Assembly (NCBI GenBank): GCA_949825025.1
Contig: OX463788.1
Span: forward strand, 22,715,369 to 22,779,368
DNA length: 64,000 nucleotides
Source: Siphlonurus alternatus
Taxonomy: Eukaryota > Arthropoda > Insecta > Ephemeroptera > Siphlonuridae
Direction: 5' to 3'
Position 1 is the first letter of the stretch. Every line of letters begins with the position of its first letter. The notes beneath the pieces were generated by a model, which made no database searches, was not told where the DNA came from, and saw nothing but the letters and a program-made list of their open reading frames with translations. Both the position numbers and the translations under genes were made by a program. Below are positions 48,079-60,654 of the stretch, piece by piece.

Positions 48079-50553
48079 GGTGTTAGTGTTAGTTTGGCTG
48101 GTATCAAACAATAATTTTGAGCAATATTTAAAATGTAGTGCAATAGCAATTTTAGACCACTGCATACAAAAGTTAAAAAACTTGAAATTCTTGACAGATA
48201 TCCAACTTTTTTATTGTTTTGCATTTTAATAGAAATAATTTTCATATTGTAATCCATAAATGTGCATCCTGGTAGCGATTTGCATCGTAAATATGCAATT
48301 TATCAATATTATTATTATGATAATTTAAAATATATATTCTTTGTTTCTAATCTACTATATTAAAGTTTATTTTAAATTGATAATACGAATGGACAGCATT
48401 ATTTTACTGGATGTTTGATGCCTGAAATAGGCTGAAATGATGGGAAAGAGGGCGTGACTTATTGAGTGCATGGTTTCTTGCTTAAATTTACTAATTGTTT
48501 AATACATATTATTATTATACATTATAATATATATATATTTATAAATCAACATGCAACTAGGTGCACCACTCTTGAGTTGTCCTGCGAATGTAAATAATTG
48601 TAACCAAGAACACGATTTAATTTGGATGGGTAATTAGACAAAGTAATAAATAAAAGACACGAGGATATTTTGTATTTAAATTTTAATGCATAATGTACTG
48701 TATACTATGTTAAATGAAACTATTGTACAACTCAGTATGGTTCAGAAAAAGAAAAAAAAAAAAAAAAAATCATGCCTTTTAAAATTTGAATTAAAAAAGT
48801 AAGAACATAACCAGATTGATAAATAAAACTTTAAAAATCAAATCAAACAGGAATCGAGTAACTGCCACATAAGGTGGTAATAAATACCTAGTTGAAAGTT
48901 TTACTTAATTCAGTTAGTGTTACAAATCATAAATAACTTTGTGAAATGTTATTGAAAAATATTTTTATTATATGAGAACTTGAATAGATCCATAATATTA
49001 TATAATTTCGTTGAGTATTTAAGAATGTATCCACCACACGCTCTTTCGAATATTTTTGTCTGTGCTGTACGTGCTCTTAATTTCCACTGCTAATGTTTTG
49101 TAATTTTTATTGCAAAGTCAATGCAGGTAAATAAGCAAATTTAAATGGTTGCGGTCTATACCAGGAACAGATGAATATGATTTTCACCTTTAAAAAATGT
49201 TTTTATATAGTACAATATTATATTATAATAATAAAATATTTACATGCACGTATCGTATTGAAGTTATCAATATTATTTACGTTGATTTGTTTTTCGAGTT
49301 GTTCCAATACCCCCTCCCTCCCCTTCAATTTCTCTTTAAGGTTTTCTACAAAAATACACCATAGTAATAAATAACATCATAAACTGAACATCTCGAAAGT
49401 AATGGATAATCCTTTCTTCTTAGATAATGGATTTCCGACGGCACCCATAGCATTCTGGCTGCCTTGATGTAATATCAGGCTATATAAAACCATCACTCTG
49501 CCTGCTCCCGAGTGCATAATCATGCAGGCAGGGCTGCAGCTGTAAACCATATTACTACACTGCTTCGTGTCAGCTGATGTGGAGAAGACCATAAAGACGA
49601 AAATAATGTAACCACTTAACGATGGCTATAAGAAATGTTAAAATTACTCAATAAATTGCATCATCATGTGTGACAACGCGATAGGTTCTATATATATACT
49701 TTTAAGTTTTTAGCAACAAGTTGTATTAATTATATTAAATATGAACCAATTATGCAATAAATATGACCTTAAAGAATTTCAAAGAGCTACTCACAGTATT
49801 ATTATACTTGCTGACACTCCCCTCCCCCCCCCCAAAAAATACTAAAATCGCAGTAGGGGTTGTTAGCAGGGTAATTTCACCCGTATTTATAAAATTAATG
49901 ATTTATTTTGTTTTATATGATATTTTATATAATGTTTTTTTTTTTATTTTTTACTCAATAAACAGTAGTTATTATTATTAATTATTTACATTTGAAACAA
50001 CATAATATACACTTCGAGACAACACGCACTTTATTAATGTCTGATAATATGTTTGAGCTCTAGCTCCAAAATATAGTAAGGAGAGGCAAGGAAAACACCC
50101 AGTTAGGCCACTAAAAAAATTATGTTAAAAAAAAAATTAAAACAACATGACCAGAGAAAATATAGTCTAGAACTTCTTTAATCTACATAGACTAGGTGCT
50201 ACAATCGACAGAGAGAGAACGATAAAGTTGGTTTTGTACTAAGGTGCAAGTGCACATTTTAGTGTTGCATTATATATTATTTATTATGATATTTATACAC
50301 ACACCCATGAAACACATTATATCTTATATTAGTTTTTAAATTTAGTGATATAATTATTAATTTTTGATGCATTCACCAAATACTTATTTTTAATATGTGC
50401 GCGTGAGAGAAAAACGTGTGATTTTAGGCAAGCTATCATAGCTATATATTATAGCAAATACAGTGGGTACGATTTAGTATTAATTATACAATATAATATT
50501 TATACTATTGTATAAGTATTTGAACACATAATTATTATGTGCTCATATACTGA
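48079..50553. other. AT-rich stretch with a family H fragment
   Basis: No gene recognised. About 49843-49925 repeats the centre of the foldback at 46838-47604 (CGCAGTAGGGGTTGTTAGCA). Poly(A) run at about 48750-48769 and a C-run near 49820. Confidence 0.5.
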
Positions 50554-51295
50554 CAGTGGCGTAGCCAGGATTTGTCCAAGGGGGGGTTTCTTCAAGATTG
50601 AGAACAGCCCACTGGGGGATTTGGGGGGCAGCCCCCCAATTGCCCGCCGCAGGCGCGATTTTTTTTAAGGACACGCCCTCTTTTTAGGGAAAAATTATGA
50701 CAAAATACTATTACAGAAAATGTGTGGCCTGATGCAGTTTTTTTAAAATTTTATATTTTTTGCACCCCATTTTTTCAATTTCTTTTCAATACGTGCAGTA
50801 CGTGCTGCATGTTGCACTAACGTATTAAGTAATAAATAATTTTAGTTAAATCAAGTAATTCATCTAATAACCACTTTTATATTATTTTTATTAGTTTCAT
50901 GATGCGCGATTATTTTGAAACATGCAGGGACGTGGACTTTAATTTTTTTCGATGAAAAGTTGCAGCAAATTTCTTATATTTGTAAATCGTAAATTATGTA
51001 TGAGTTACAATATTTTTGTCACTACTTGTTCTTATAAAAAAAAATATACAATTTAAAAAAAAATCAGATTTTTTTAATTTCAGTAATACAATTAAAGATA
51101 TGTACAGTATTATACATTAGACAATAAAACTGGCAATTAATTGTACCTATAATATATAATTATTTAAAAAATAAAAAAATAATAAAATATTATATATATA
51201 TATATAATTATATATAAGGATAATATTTTACTCTGGCTTACACCATCTTTCAATTGCCATCTTTTCCCTTCTTTACCTTTACCCTTTTCCTAATA

Positions 51296-51371
<76 letters not shown>

Positions 51372-51852
51372 TATATAATTTTTTGTTTTATGCTGAGCAT
51401 CATGCGGGGAATGTTTTCAACATTTCAACATTGTTTATATTTTAAATTGTTGTCTACAAAAACATAAATAACTTAATAATGCATGAATACTACATAATAT
51501 AATTATATTAATAGTTTGTTTTTTTAGTCCGTAGACTAGATGTTATATATTATCGATGACGAAAAAAGCAAAAAAGCACATTGGAATTAAATAATAGAAT
51601 TATAGCATACGTAAGTAATCATAATACTGCATGTAGACGGATTTTAAATAAATTAAAGATAATATATTAACTATGTGTTTCGGGGATATGAATTTAATTT
51701 TTTTTTTTTTTAAGAAAATGTTTCATAAATTTTTATCTAAATCGTAACCGTCGAGTACAATTTTTTGTTATTTTTCCCTTAAAATTTACTAAGGTTCAGC
51801 TCTCAAGGGAGGGGGGGGGTTATAACACCCCCCCCCCTTGTCTACGCCCCTG
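50554..51852. mobile_element. hAT-like non-autonomous element, 1.3 kb, with 8-bp duplication
   Basis: Starts CAGTGGCGTAGCCAGG and ends CCTTGTCTACGCCCCTG. TATACTGA occurs directly outside both ends (50546-50553 and 51853-51860), an exact 8-bp target duplication as left by hAT transposases. Inside each end is a homopolymer G (left) or C (right) zone. The interior is AT-rich with an (AT)n array and short stretches shared with positions 1136 and 33232. There is no transposase. A degraded relative is at about 18807-19300. Confidence 0.9.
51291..51365. repeat. (AT)n microsatellite
   Basis: About 75 bp of AT repeats inside the hAT-like element; its Ile-Tyr frame is not coding. Confidence 0.95.
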
Positions 51853-52536
51853 TATACTGATATAATACATAATATAAATATATGCACAATATACACAGTA
51901 CAGTTTGGTGACACGTGCATGCAGAGAGAGATTAGGGTGGCGCCTGCCCTAGGCTTGCTTCTCTGAGCCACGCGCCATGCAGGATCCCATATGTTTGCAC
52001 TATATAGTCACCTGACAGACCTCGCAGCAAACTCCGAGCCAGCATGCACTATAATATAGCAGCAGCAAACAAAATACTCCTCCACCTTCAATGTTTTATT
52101 CTCCGTGATGAGTTCAAGCGTTAAAGTAATTTATTTTTACAATGGATAGACATAAATGCATAAAAAGAAAGAGAGACACTAATTCTTGATCTAAAATACT
52201 CTGGTGTCCTCATGTGACAAAAATCACTATACGTAGTGAATTTAATTTCGTCATCGTAATTTCTTTGAATCTTCACAGCAACGTTATCGCTCCTTGCTCT
52301 CACATGGTGTTCAAAGCAGTTTCTGATAGTGATGCAGAATTAAACAGGACCTTATAGCAGCTAGTTCACTGAAAAATGTAACGATGGGCTTTTTTATTAT
52401 TTTGACTTGTACATTGTGATATATGTATGTTTGTGCCCATGAAAGAGATCATAATAAAATAAAATAATTATTTAAAAAAATGTAAATGTGTAAAAGCGGA
52501 GAGTATAGAGTACCATAATTTTATTAAACACCTTTA
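51853..52536. other. AT-rich stretch, nothing recognised
   Basis: No gene or repeat family is apparent between the hAT-like element and the next MITE. Confidence 0.5.
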
Positions 52537-52875
52537 TTAAAGCCTTATTTCACGATACAGTTCTTCTATTCATTGCACACGATTCTTCCTTACAAAAAAA
52601 TTTCGTGCACATTCCCTCCATATAATATAGTGCATATACAAACAAGTGAAGTTTCCTCAGTTCCCTCAGTCTAACTTCAGCGAATGCTGGGACGCGTAAC
52701 AGGCCGTGGCCAACACCATCCTTTCCCTAGCTTTCTTATCCCCACCCATTACCCCGCTTCGAGCTCCAAAAGTAAAGCTCATAGGGATGTATCCTTGCGG
52801 GGGAAAAAAACAAAAAAACAAGCAAACAGAACGTTTTCTTGTAAGGAAAAATCGTATGATACAATAGTGGCTTAA
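52537..52875. mobile_element. MITE family D copy 3, carrying a nested SINE
   Basis: TTAAAGCCTTATTTCACGAT at the left and TGATACAATAGTGGCTTAA at the right are family D ends, compare 19349-19487. The inner TTTTCTTGTAAGGAAAAAT is also family sequence. Between them lies a 5S-SINE 3' part, so the copy is longer than its relatives. Confidence 0.78.
52649..52820 (+). mobile_element. 5S-derived SINE, 3' part, nested in a MITE
   Basis: Matches the 3' half of the copy at 60655-61079: GTTCCCTCAGTCTAACTTCA, GCTGGGACGCGTAAC, GGCCGTGGCCA, CCCATTACCCCGC, GCTC-TAGGGATGTATCCTTG, then an A-rich end. The head is absent. Its position inside family D sequence gives a relative age: SINE after MITE. Confidence 0.8.
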
Positions 52876-55027
52876 CTTCTTGATAAGAGAAATAAATAAT
52901 GAATGAATAAATGAACGAATGTATAATAGTGAATGGGCCTTATCAGAACAAAAAAAAAAGTGTGCAGTCTAACTTTGGAAAGATGTAATTAAAATATAAA
53001 TAATAACTATCCTAAAAGCGCATAATAATCCTATAATAACTGTCTTCTATATAGTGATCTCTAGGTTGGCCATTAAATTAACCCTGCAATGGATATGAAT
53101 TTTTTAAGCACATGCTGGTCGGAAAAGTTGAAGTTGTCTTAAAAAAATCACCAAAATTTTAATATTTACTCTAAAAAAAATAGAACTGCTGCGTAAAGAA
53201 CGTGTGTCAGTGTTTCTTACAATCTTCTGTTTCAATTGAACCCCGGACTTCAACTCTCCAAAAGTTAGACTGCATTGCACACCATGTTGATTCCGATGGT
53301 AGAATAGTGTGTTCCAAAATAATAATAAAATTCATAATATAACATTATGCATTAAATGCATTTACCGAAATGCATACTAGTGACTAGTTCATTGTTGACT
53401 ATTTGAAGATAATGGTTATAGCTATAGTAACTTATAACGCTTCTGCATTCATGCTTATACTTTAATGACTATCATTTACTCCGACTAACCAACTAACTTA
53501 GATTTCACCAGAAGAAAAATAATTAGAATTAGAACAAGCAGTTACGATTTAGAAGTAAAAAAAATATATATATATATAAAATAAAAAAATAAACAGGTAG
53601 AGAAATTTGTGTACTGATAAAAAAAAAATCACGGAAAAAAACAGAATCGCGTAATCTAAGCATGAATAATTGATTGCGCACGTTAACTCAGTCTCAAGCT
53701 CTCAACGTTCGCCAACCTGTACAAGGGTAAATATAAAGATAAGAAACTAGGAACGAAAAAAATGTTGACTTGGTTTTTAATAATATGCACGCGCGCATAA
53801 TATATGCGTCATGTGTTACGTCAGATTTCGGGGACACCCTGTTTTGTCTACACTAGCTCAGCGGTTGCTGCTGCCGGAGGCGAGGCGGGCTACGGCTGGC
53901 TGGCGGCAATCATACGACTTAAAACATCAACACCATAAAGTCGTAGAGGGGCGGGCAGCTTGCTTGGCACTGCTTGCTCATTTAAACGCTCCAGACAATT
54001 GCTTTATTATGCAAATGTGACTCATTATTTGTCTCTTGATTACATAAAACTATGGGGTTGAATGACTTTAATTCTGGTACTAATTAAGATAATTTTCTGT
54101 ACCGACTGAGATATATATAATATATGTATGTGTGTATATATAATATATTATATAATATTTATATAATATACATATTACATATATATGATATAATATCATG
54201 AAGTTCTATTTTTTTGTACACTACATGATAAACTCTTATTAAAGTGTAATGATAAAGATTATTACTACAATTTCAAATGAAGAGGGTAAGCTGTGAGTGT
54301 ATTATAATAATATATACAATATTATTGACACTTATTTAATTATATACAGTGTAAATGAAAATAAATTAAATTTAAGTTTGTTAATTATGATTTTATATAT
54401 TATAACTTTGTAATTAGTAATTTGCTACCAGTGATTATTAGAAGTCGCAAAAATAGTTTTTTGACTATTTTTAATTTGGAAACCATTGATGTTTTTTGTT
54501 GCAGATATCCAGCGTCCAGCACAAAACTCGTAAAACTAATCCAATAGAGCAAAGATCAACTAAAATAAGAATAATAATAAGACTATATATTTGCAACTAT
54601 TTTGCTCTTTTAATAATGCACTTTATTATACTCCATGCAGGGCCAGCAGATGTATTATTATTATTATTTTTTTTTTTTTTGCTCAGTATAAAATATAAAA
54701 TTATCCATACATAAAATCATCACTATCAAAACTGGATAATTATAGTTCAAATATTAAGAGCAATATAATATTATATACTGTATATATATTAATAATATCA
54801 TAAATAATATATAAGAAATGGTATTTCTTATTGCAATACCGGAACGGCAGCCTTCATCGCAATTCTGTTTCTGATTCTGTTTCAATTCTGTTTTGAAGGT
54901 GACAGCCTACTCGGTGTGCAAACTAATGGATCATGTCACTAATCACTTATCATCTTCAATTAAACAGTTTAATCAAATTACTACTCCAGGAAGTAGCTGC
55001 AAATGAAAATATTCAATTAATATTAAT
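52876..55027. other. AT-rich stretch, no gene recognised
   Basis: A GC-richer patch at about 53805-54000 has a 69-codon frame without any recognised motif. Short (AT)n near 53560 and 54115, and a poly(T) run near 54668, are the only other visible features. Confidence 0.45.
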
Positions 55028-55031
55028 TTAA

Positions 55032-55673
55032 AGTAAAGTGCGCGCTAGAAAAAAAAGTTGAGTTAGTATTTTCTAAAAATAGTTCAAGTAGTCCTCCATA
55101 TCAAACCAAAATTCAAAAAATTCTATCTCAAATAGGTTTGCCAGAAAAAAATTCCAAAGTCAGAGTGAACGCGTCGCTTAACATGGGGCCTTACCTGACC
55201 CCTCGAATATCTCGAAAAAATACACCGTTAGGTGGTATGAAAAAAATATAGTGATGTTCTATGACCCAAGCTTTAACCAAAAACCGATTAAAAAATTTTT
55301 CTCTCGAATCCATTTTTCCGTAAAAAAATCAAGAAAATCTACCATGTTAATTCCCATAAGATTTTTTATTATTTTTGTACGGAAAAATGGATTCGAGAGA
55401 AATTTTTTTTAATCGGTTTTTGGTTAAAGCTTGGGTCATAGAACATCACTATATTTTTTTCATACCACCTAACGGTGTATTTTTTCGAGATATTCGAGGG
55501 TTTTTGTCAGGTAAGGCCCCATGTTAAGCGACGCGTTCACTCTGACTTTGGAATTTTTTTCTGGCAAACCTATTTGAGATAGAATTTTTTGAATTTTGGT
55601 TTGATATGGAGGACTACTTGAACTATTTTTAGAAAATACTAACTCAACTTTTTTTTCTAGCGCGCACTTTACT
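55032..55673. mobile_element. Near-perfect 640-bp foldback element, family C copy 2
   Basis: AGTAAAGTGCGCGCTAG at the left and CTAGCGCGCACTTTACT at the right start two arms of about 290 bp that pair with very few mismatches, meeting around TTAATTCCCATAAGATT. TTAA is present on both sides (55028-55031, 55674-55677). The high arm identity means recent gene conversion or insertion. The 75-codon frame at 55469-55696 is not coding evidence. A diverged relative is at 6821-7461. Confidence 0.93.
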
Positions 55674-55676
55674 TTA

Positions 55677-57091
55677 AAAAAAAAGTAATATGGCACGACA
55701 ATAAATTTGAAATTTAATTATACTTCAAACACCATGCACGCTGATAATAAACGTTTGCATTCGTGTGCAACTGGACTCTGCACGTTGGTTCATATCAAAA
55801 TACCTTTCGTGGACAACGATCGACATATTTTATATATTAAAGAAATAAATTTAATAAAGAATAGTGAAAGAAATAAATAAATAGTTTTAAATAAAGAAAT
55901 AGCGTATTTGTTTTAATTATTTTGTTATGGGTTAGCAATTTTGGCATATAATTAGTATTAATTGAAATTTATAACTCTTTTTCTTATTTTGGTAATTGAG
56001 AGGTGTCACAATAATCATGTAATTTTAGCCACATTGTTAGGTGCCCTCGTGCTATAACACATTTAATAAATTATGCAATAGGCACAGCACGCCACAGCCA
56101 CCGTCGTCACCGTCATTGGGGATATAATTCCGTGAAACTCCTCAGGTTAAGTGGACCAATTAGTGACACGCAACTTGCTGAAAGAGCGAGCGGACTTTTT
56201 TCTATGGAGGTATGTCTACCATGGTAGACAGGGAAGAAGGAGGGAAGTTCTTGCAGCTAACCACTTGGCGTGGCGACACCGATACATGACAAACAGTTCC
56301 GTGATGATAGCCGACAGACAACCATATTTGGAAAAATATTTCAATACACCTCAATGGAAATTAACCACATACATTTCCAAGGAGAAATCTAAAAAAGCAT
56401 ACGTAAATAAAATTATTAAAATGAGCTTATACAGTAAGTTTCTATTAAACTTTCTGTTATTCTGTTGCTATTTAACTATAAAACTTTTAAGCAAAACTAA
56501 TCAATTAATAAAATCATTTTCTATATATTTTGAAGTCACAAAAAAATCACATTTCGAAAATCAAATAGTACTTGCACATATATGCTAAAAACATTTTTTT
56601 TCTGAAATGCTTGCACTGTATATCAGAGACAAAATTAATAGAGTTGAAGTAGGAAAATGTATATAATTTTGAAACAATAAAAAAATTAATAAAACTATCA
56701 TATGATGTTACAGGCAACACCTTTAAAAAAATTCAATGTTTACAATAGAAAGTGGCGCCTATAAAATAAGTATTCAATATTAAGTATAAGTTTTTAAAAA
56801 AGAGCTAGCCAAACCCAACAACATTATTATAAGTTACTTAGTTACTTTTTAACTCTTTTTAGAGGACTGAAAAAACATATGTCATGGGTGTCAATTAAGA
56901 CGAAATTCTTATTTTGTTTGTTAAGAGATGCATCTGTGATGTCATGTGATAACTGATGAGCATAGCACTTGTAAAGTTTTTAAATTTAAAAAAAAAAAAA
57001 AAATCAATAAATAATAATAGGGCATCCGGTCTGCATGGCATAAGTGTAGGCGCTTGTCCTGACTTGTCCCCCCCCCCCCCCGCGCCTAAGA
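55677..57091. other. AT-rich stretch, no gene recognised
   Basis: The 145-codon frame at 56151-56588 (plus) has no recognised domain and becomes AT-rich and hydrophobic towards its end. A pure C-run lies at 57067-57080. No supported gene. Confidence 0.4.
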
Positions 57092-57568
<477 letters not shown>

Positions 57569-58229
57569 TCGCCAACGCTTTGTAAAATTAATAGAATACA
57601 AATTGTGTGTCAAAAAATTACTGTAACACTTAATATTATAATAATAATTTGTTATGCATAATATCAATCTAAGAGTTATATTTTTACAAAATATTGAGAT
57701 TGAGCTATTGAGATTTAATTAAAAAACAGTTGAAAAATCTCAACGGAAACAAAGAATGCTGGTGTTGTTGAGAAATCAGAATCAACACATAAAAGTCAGT
57801 AGTTCGTACGTCTACCACGAGCTCATGATGTAACAGAGCAGGAAAAATAAAAATATCTCAAGTGTTTGCCCTAAAGAGCCTAGCCACGCCATGCATAGCA
57901 GCCGTTCTTACATGGTTTAAATACAGCAAATTTCTCTTTTATTTCTAACCCGGTAGTGTTTATAAATTTCTCAGAAAATACCAAATAAAAAAGGAACATA
58001 AGTAAGGTGCTGCAATGTGATGCGTGCTTATGAAAAGGAGTGTCATGCATGTGAACTAATCTTATTTACAAAAAATTACACTCTAAATTTTTATTTATCA
58101 CGATAATTTCTTGGTATGCTAATTTATGCAGCTTTCAATATATATTATGTAGAGTAGGTATGTAATTTATTTAAAATTATCATTTTGGAACAATCAAACT
58201 ACATGGATATACCACAGTAAAAAATAAAT
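57569..58229. other. AT-rich stretch, nothing recognised
   Basis: No gene or repeat family visible. Confidence 0.5.
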
Positions 58230-58572
58230 TACACGGACAAAAAATTTAGCCAACGGTTAGTAAGATTTTACTAACAAAACCCGGGTCGAATCTCACTAAG
58301 ACAGTAGCTGTGTAAAAACTTAATATTTGAGTTTGCTAAATTTTGTATACTGAAATGTAGTTGAAATTTACTAACTTTTCTAGTAAAGTATTACATTAAT
58401 GATGATGCAGAAGTTAAGAATGTGTTGAGTAGTAAAATTTTACGGCATGTTGGTAAAATAGAAGGTCAGTAACTTGGTAAAATTTAACTGGCATTGCTGG
58501 CAAAATTGTTCTTCCTTTTTACTGCAGGATTTTACTAACTAAATGTTGGTAATTTTTTGCATACCTTAGGCC

Positions 58573-58778
58573 TTTAAATTTTACATACTTTTAATTGTTA
58601 CTAAATATCTACCGCCGATATGCAAAGATGAGGTCAAACTTTAAGTCCGGATTAACTTTGTTGATTTCGATTGATGCAACAATAAAAATCAACAAAGTAA
58701 TCCGGACTTAAAGTTTGACCTCATCTTTGCAGATCAGTGGTAGAAATTTAGTTACAACAAGTATGTAAAATTTAAAAC
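58573..58778. mobile_element. Palindromic element nested in the CACGG element
   Basis: Arms of about 95 bp, containing TTTAAATTTTACATACTT and GCAAAGATGAGGTCAAACTT and their complements, around a loop near 58668. The inner 50 bp pair almost perfectly. Confidence 0.8.
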
Positions 58779-59569
58779 AGACTCTTTGCGTAACAAATTA
58801 TTTTTACTTAAAAGAGCTAGTGTTAAAAATAATTTTTTATTTTTTTTTACTACTACTTATTGTCATGTATTGATCACATATGATCACACACACAAATCAC
58901 AAGAAATTTGCATTAAAAATAAATATTTTATATCCTTTAAAATAATCATCGAGTGCTAATAACTAATAAGTGAATTAAAATTACAAAGTATTAAGGACGG
59001 GAACACTTTTATATAATTGCAAGAAATTTTCAAGATATTAAGTATCATAAATGCATTTATTGGATGATGAAAACTCAGATTTACAAAAAATGAAGTTTAA
59101 ATTAATATCACTTTAAAATGTTAAATAATACAATTTTTAGAGTGAATTTTATAATCCGTGCAAGTCTTTTGAACAAAACGATGACTGTCGTATCTCGACC
59201 AGTACAGAACCCAGTGTAGAGAAGAATGTCCCCGCGAGGGTACCGTACGTAGGTCTGTCATGGGTCGTGGATGCCGTGTGGGTCAATCAGTGGGCGAGGG
59301 TCGGTTACTGATGTGCGTGGACGCCGTGGATAGTTCATTGCAAGGTGATAGTGCGATCTAGGTCTGCGGTTGGCAACAGAAAAGACTCATCCCTCAGCGC
59401 GATGTTACATCAAACCGCGCATATCATTGTCCTGCAAACATGATAATGATTAGACTCGGTACAATGCAATGAATGTTACTTTAACCAACAATAATTTTGA
59501 CTAAATAATATTACATTCTAGTCCTATATAAATATTTTCGTACCATGACGTGCGTTTACAAGTTACAAT

Positions 59570-59686
59570 TACTTTCACATGACGCTGTTTAATACGGATC
59601 CGTACACAACAGATATTGTGTGATATAGTGCATGTTTTTCTTATGAGGCGTCGTCAACGGATATGTATTAAACACCGTCATGTGAA
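59570..59686. repeat. Imperfect palindrome inside the CACGG element
   Basis: TTCACATGACG and TGTTTAATACGGAT at the left pair with GTATTAAACACCGTCATGTG at the right. May be a further nested MITE or part of the host element. Confidence 0.6.
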
Positions 59687-60089
59687 CGTGTAGTGAATTT
59701 TGCAATGTACAAACTTGCAATACAAATCTCTTGTGACAAATTAAAGTAACTAAGAAATAACAAAGAATTTCTACAAAAATTGTAATGATTGCATATACTT
59801 CTAAAACCCAAGAAAAATCAACAAATTATCATATTTTTGCTTACCTTATAATATAATCAGCCTGATGATCAGCTTGATGATCATATTCATTTATGGATAA
59901 TTTGCTTATTCCTGGGGTACTTGAAGCACTTTTAATTAGATATATTTCAGCACAGAAAGTTTTTGCAACCAGTTTGGTCAAATCACAGAAGCCGAATGAA
60001 GAATCCCAACGGTTTTTTTGAAAACAGGATGTTGTAGTTTGCAAAATTTTACCACGTATGGTAAGATTTTACAATTAAGTTATGTACTT

Positions 60090-60345
60090 TTTACAACGTT
60101 TAACGTGCTAGCGCCAACGTGCTGTGAACGTTGTAAATATCAGCTACTTATAAATAGTAAATTTTTACCATTATTCGAGAGTAACAGTTTAAGACATTAT
60201 AACATGCTAGCACCAACATGCGAACATTGTAGCTTTTAGCTACTACGTGTAAACTTTTACTAACATTTGATAGTAATATTTTGTGACGTTATAATATGCT
60301 AGGGCTAACTTGCGAACATTGTAAATATCACTCACGAAATGGTAA
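60090..60345 (+). repeat. Three diverged tandem units of about 95 bp
   Basis: The block TGCTAG-GC-AAC-TGCGAAC-TTGTA recurs with starts at 60106, 60205 and 60297 (spacing 99 and 92 bp) inside the right subterminal zone of the CACGG element. Each unit also carries a GTAAA-TTTTTAC motif. Confidence 0.78.
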
Positions 60346-60654
60346 ACTTTTACCAAGTATTTTTTACAATGCTAAGATTGTAAATTTTGCAAAGCCCGTA
60401 GTAAAAATTTACAAGATTTGCTGTACAATTTAACAAAAAGATTGTAAGTGTACTTCTTACCAAGTTTGCCTAGTAAAATTTTTTGTCCGTGTAGATTATT
60501 CACAGCAAAAAACATTTTTTTATCTTGGAAAAAAAACAAGCAAGGTCAATTAAGAACAATTTCTTGTCACACTGCCCTCAAATAATTCAAATTTAATTCG
60601 ACCATAGACTGTACAGCATATAATTGTATTTTGTATAATTGTATTGTATTTAAG

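Larger units (their letters stand above)
58232..60491. mobile_element. CACGG-ended DNA transposon, non-autonomous (copy 2)
   Basis: Both ends read CACGGACAAAAAATTT (right end as complement), with TA directly outside (58230-58231, 60492-60493). Both subterminal zones are packed with GTAAAATTTTAC-like motifs in either orientation, as in CACTA/EnSpm elements. The 2260-bp interior has no transposase frame; it holds a nested palindrome, a second imperfect palindrome, a GC-richer patch (59160-59420) and three tandem units. Same end type as 16055-17096. Confidence 0.85.

Noticed and set aside
56151..56588. 145-codon frame as a gene
   Set aside because: No motif, and the second half is AT-driven hydrophobic sequence; no transcription or splice signal is visible.
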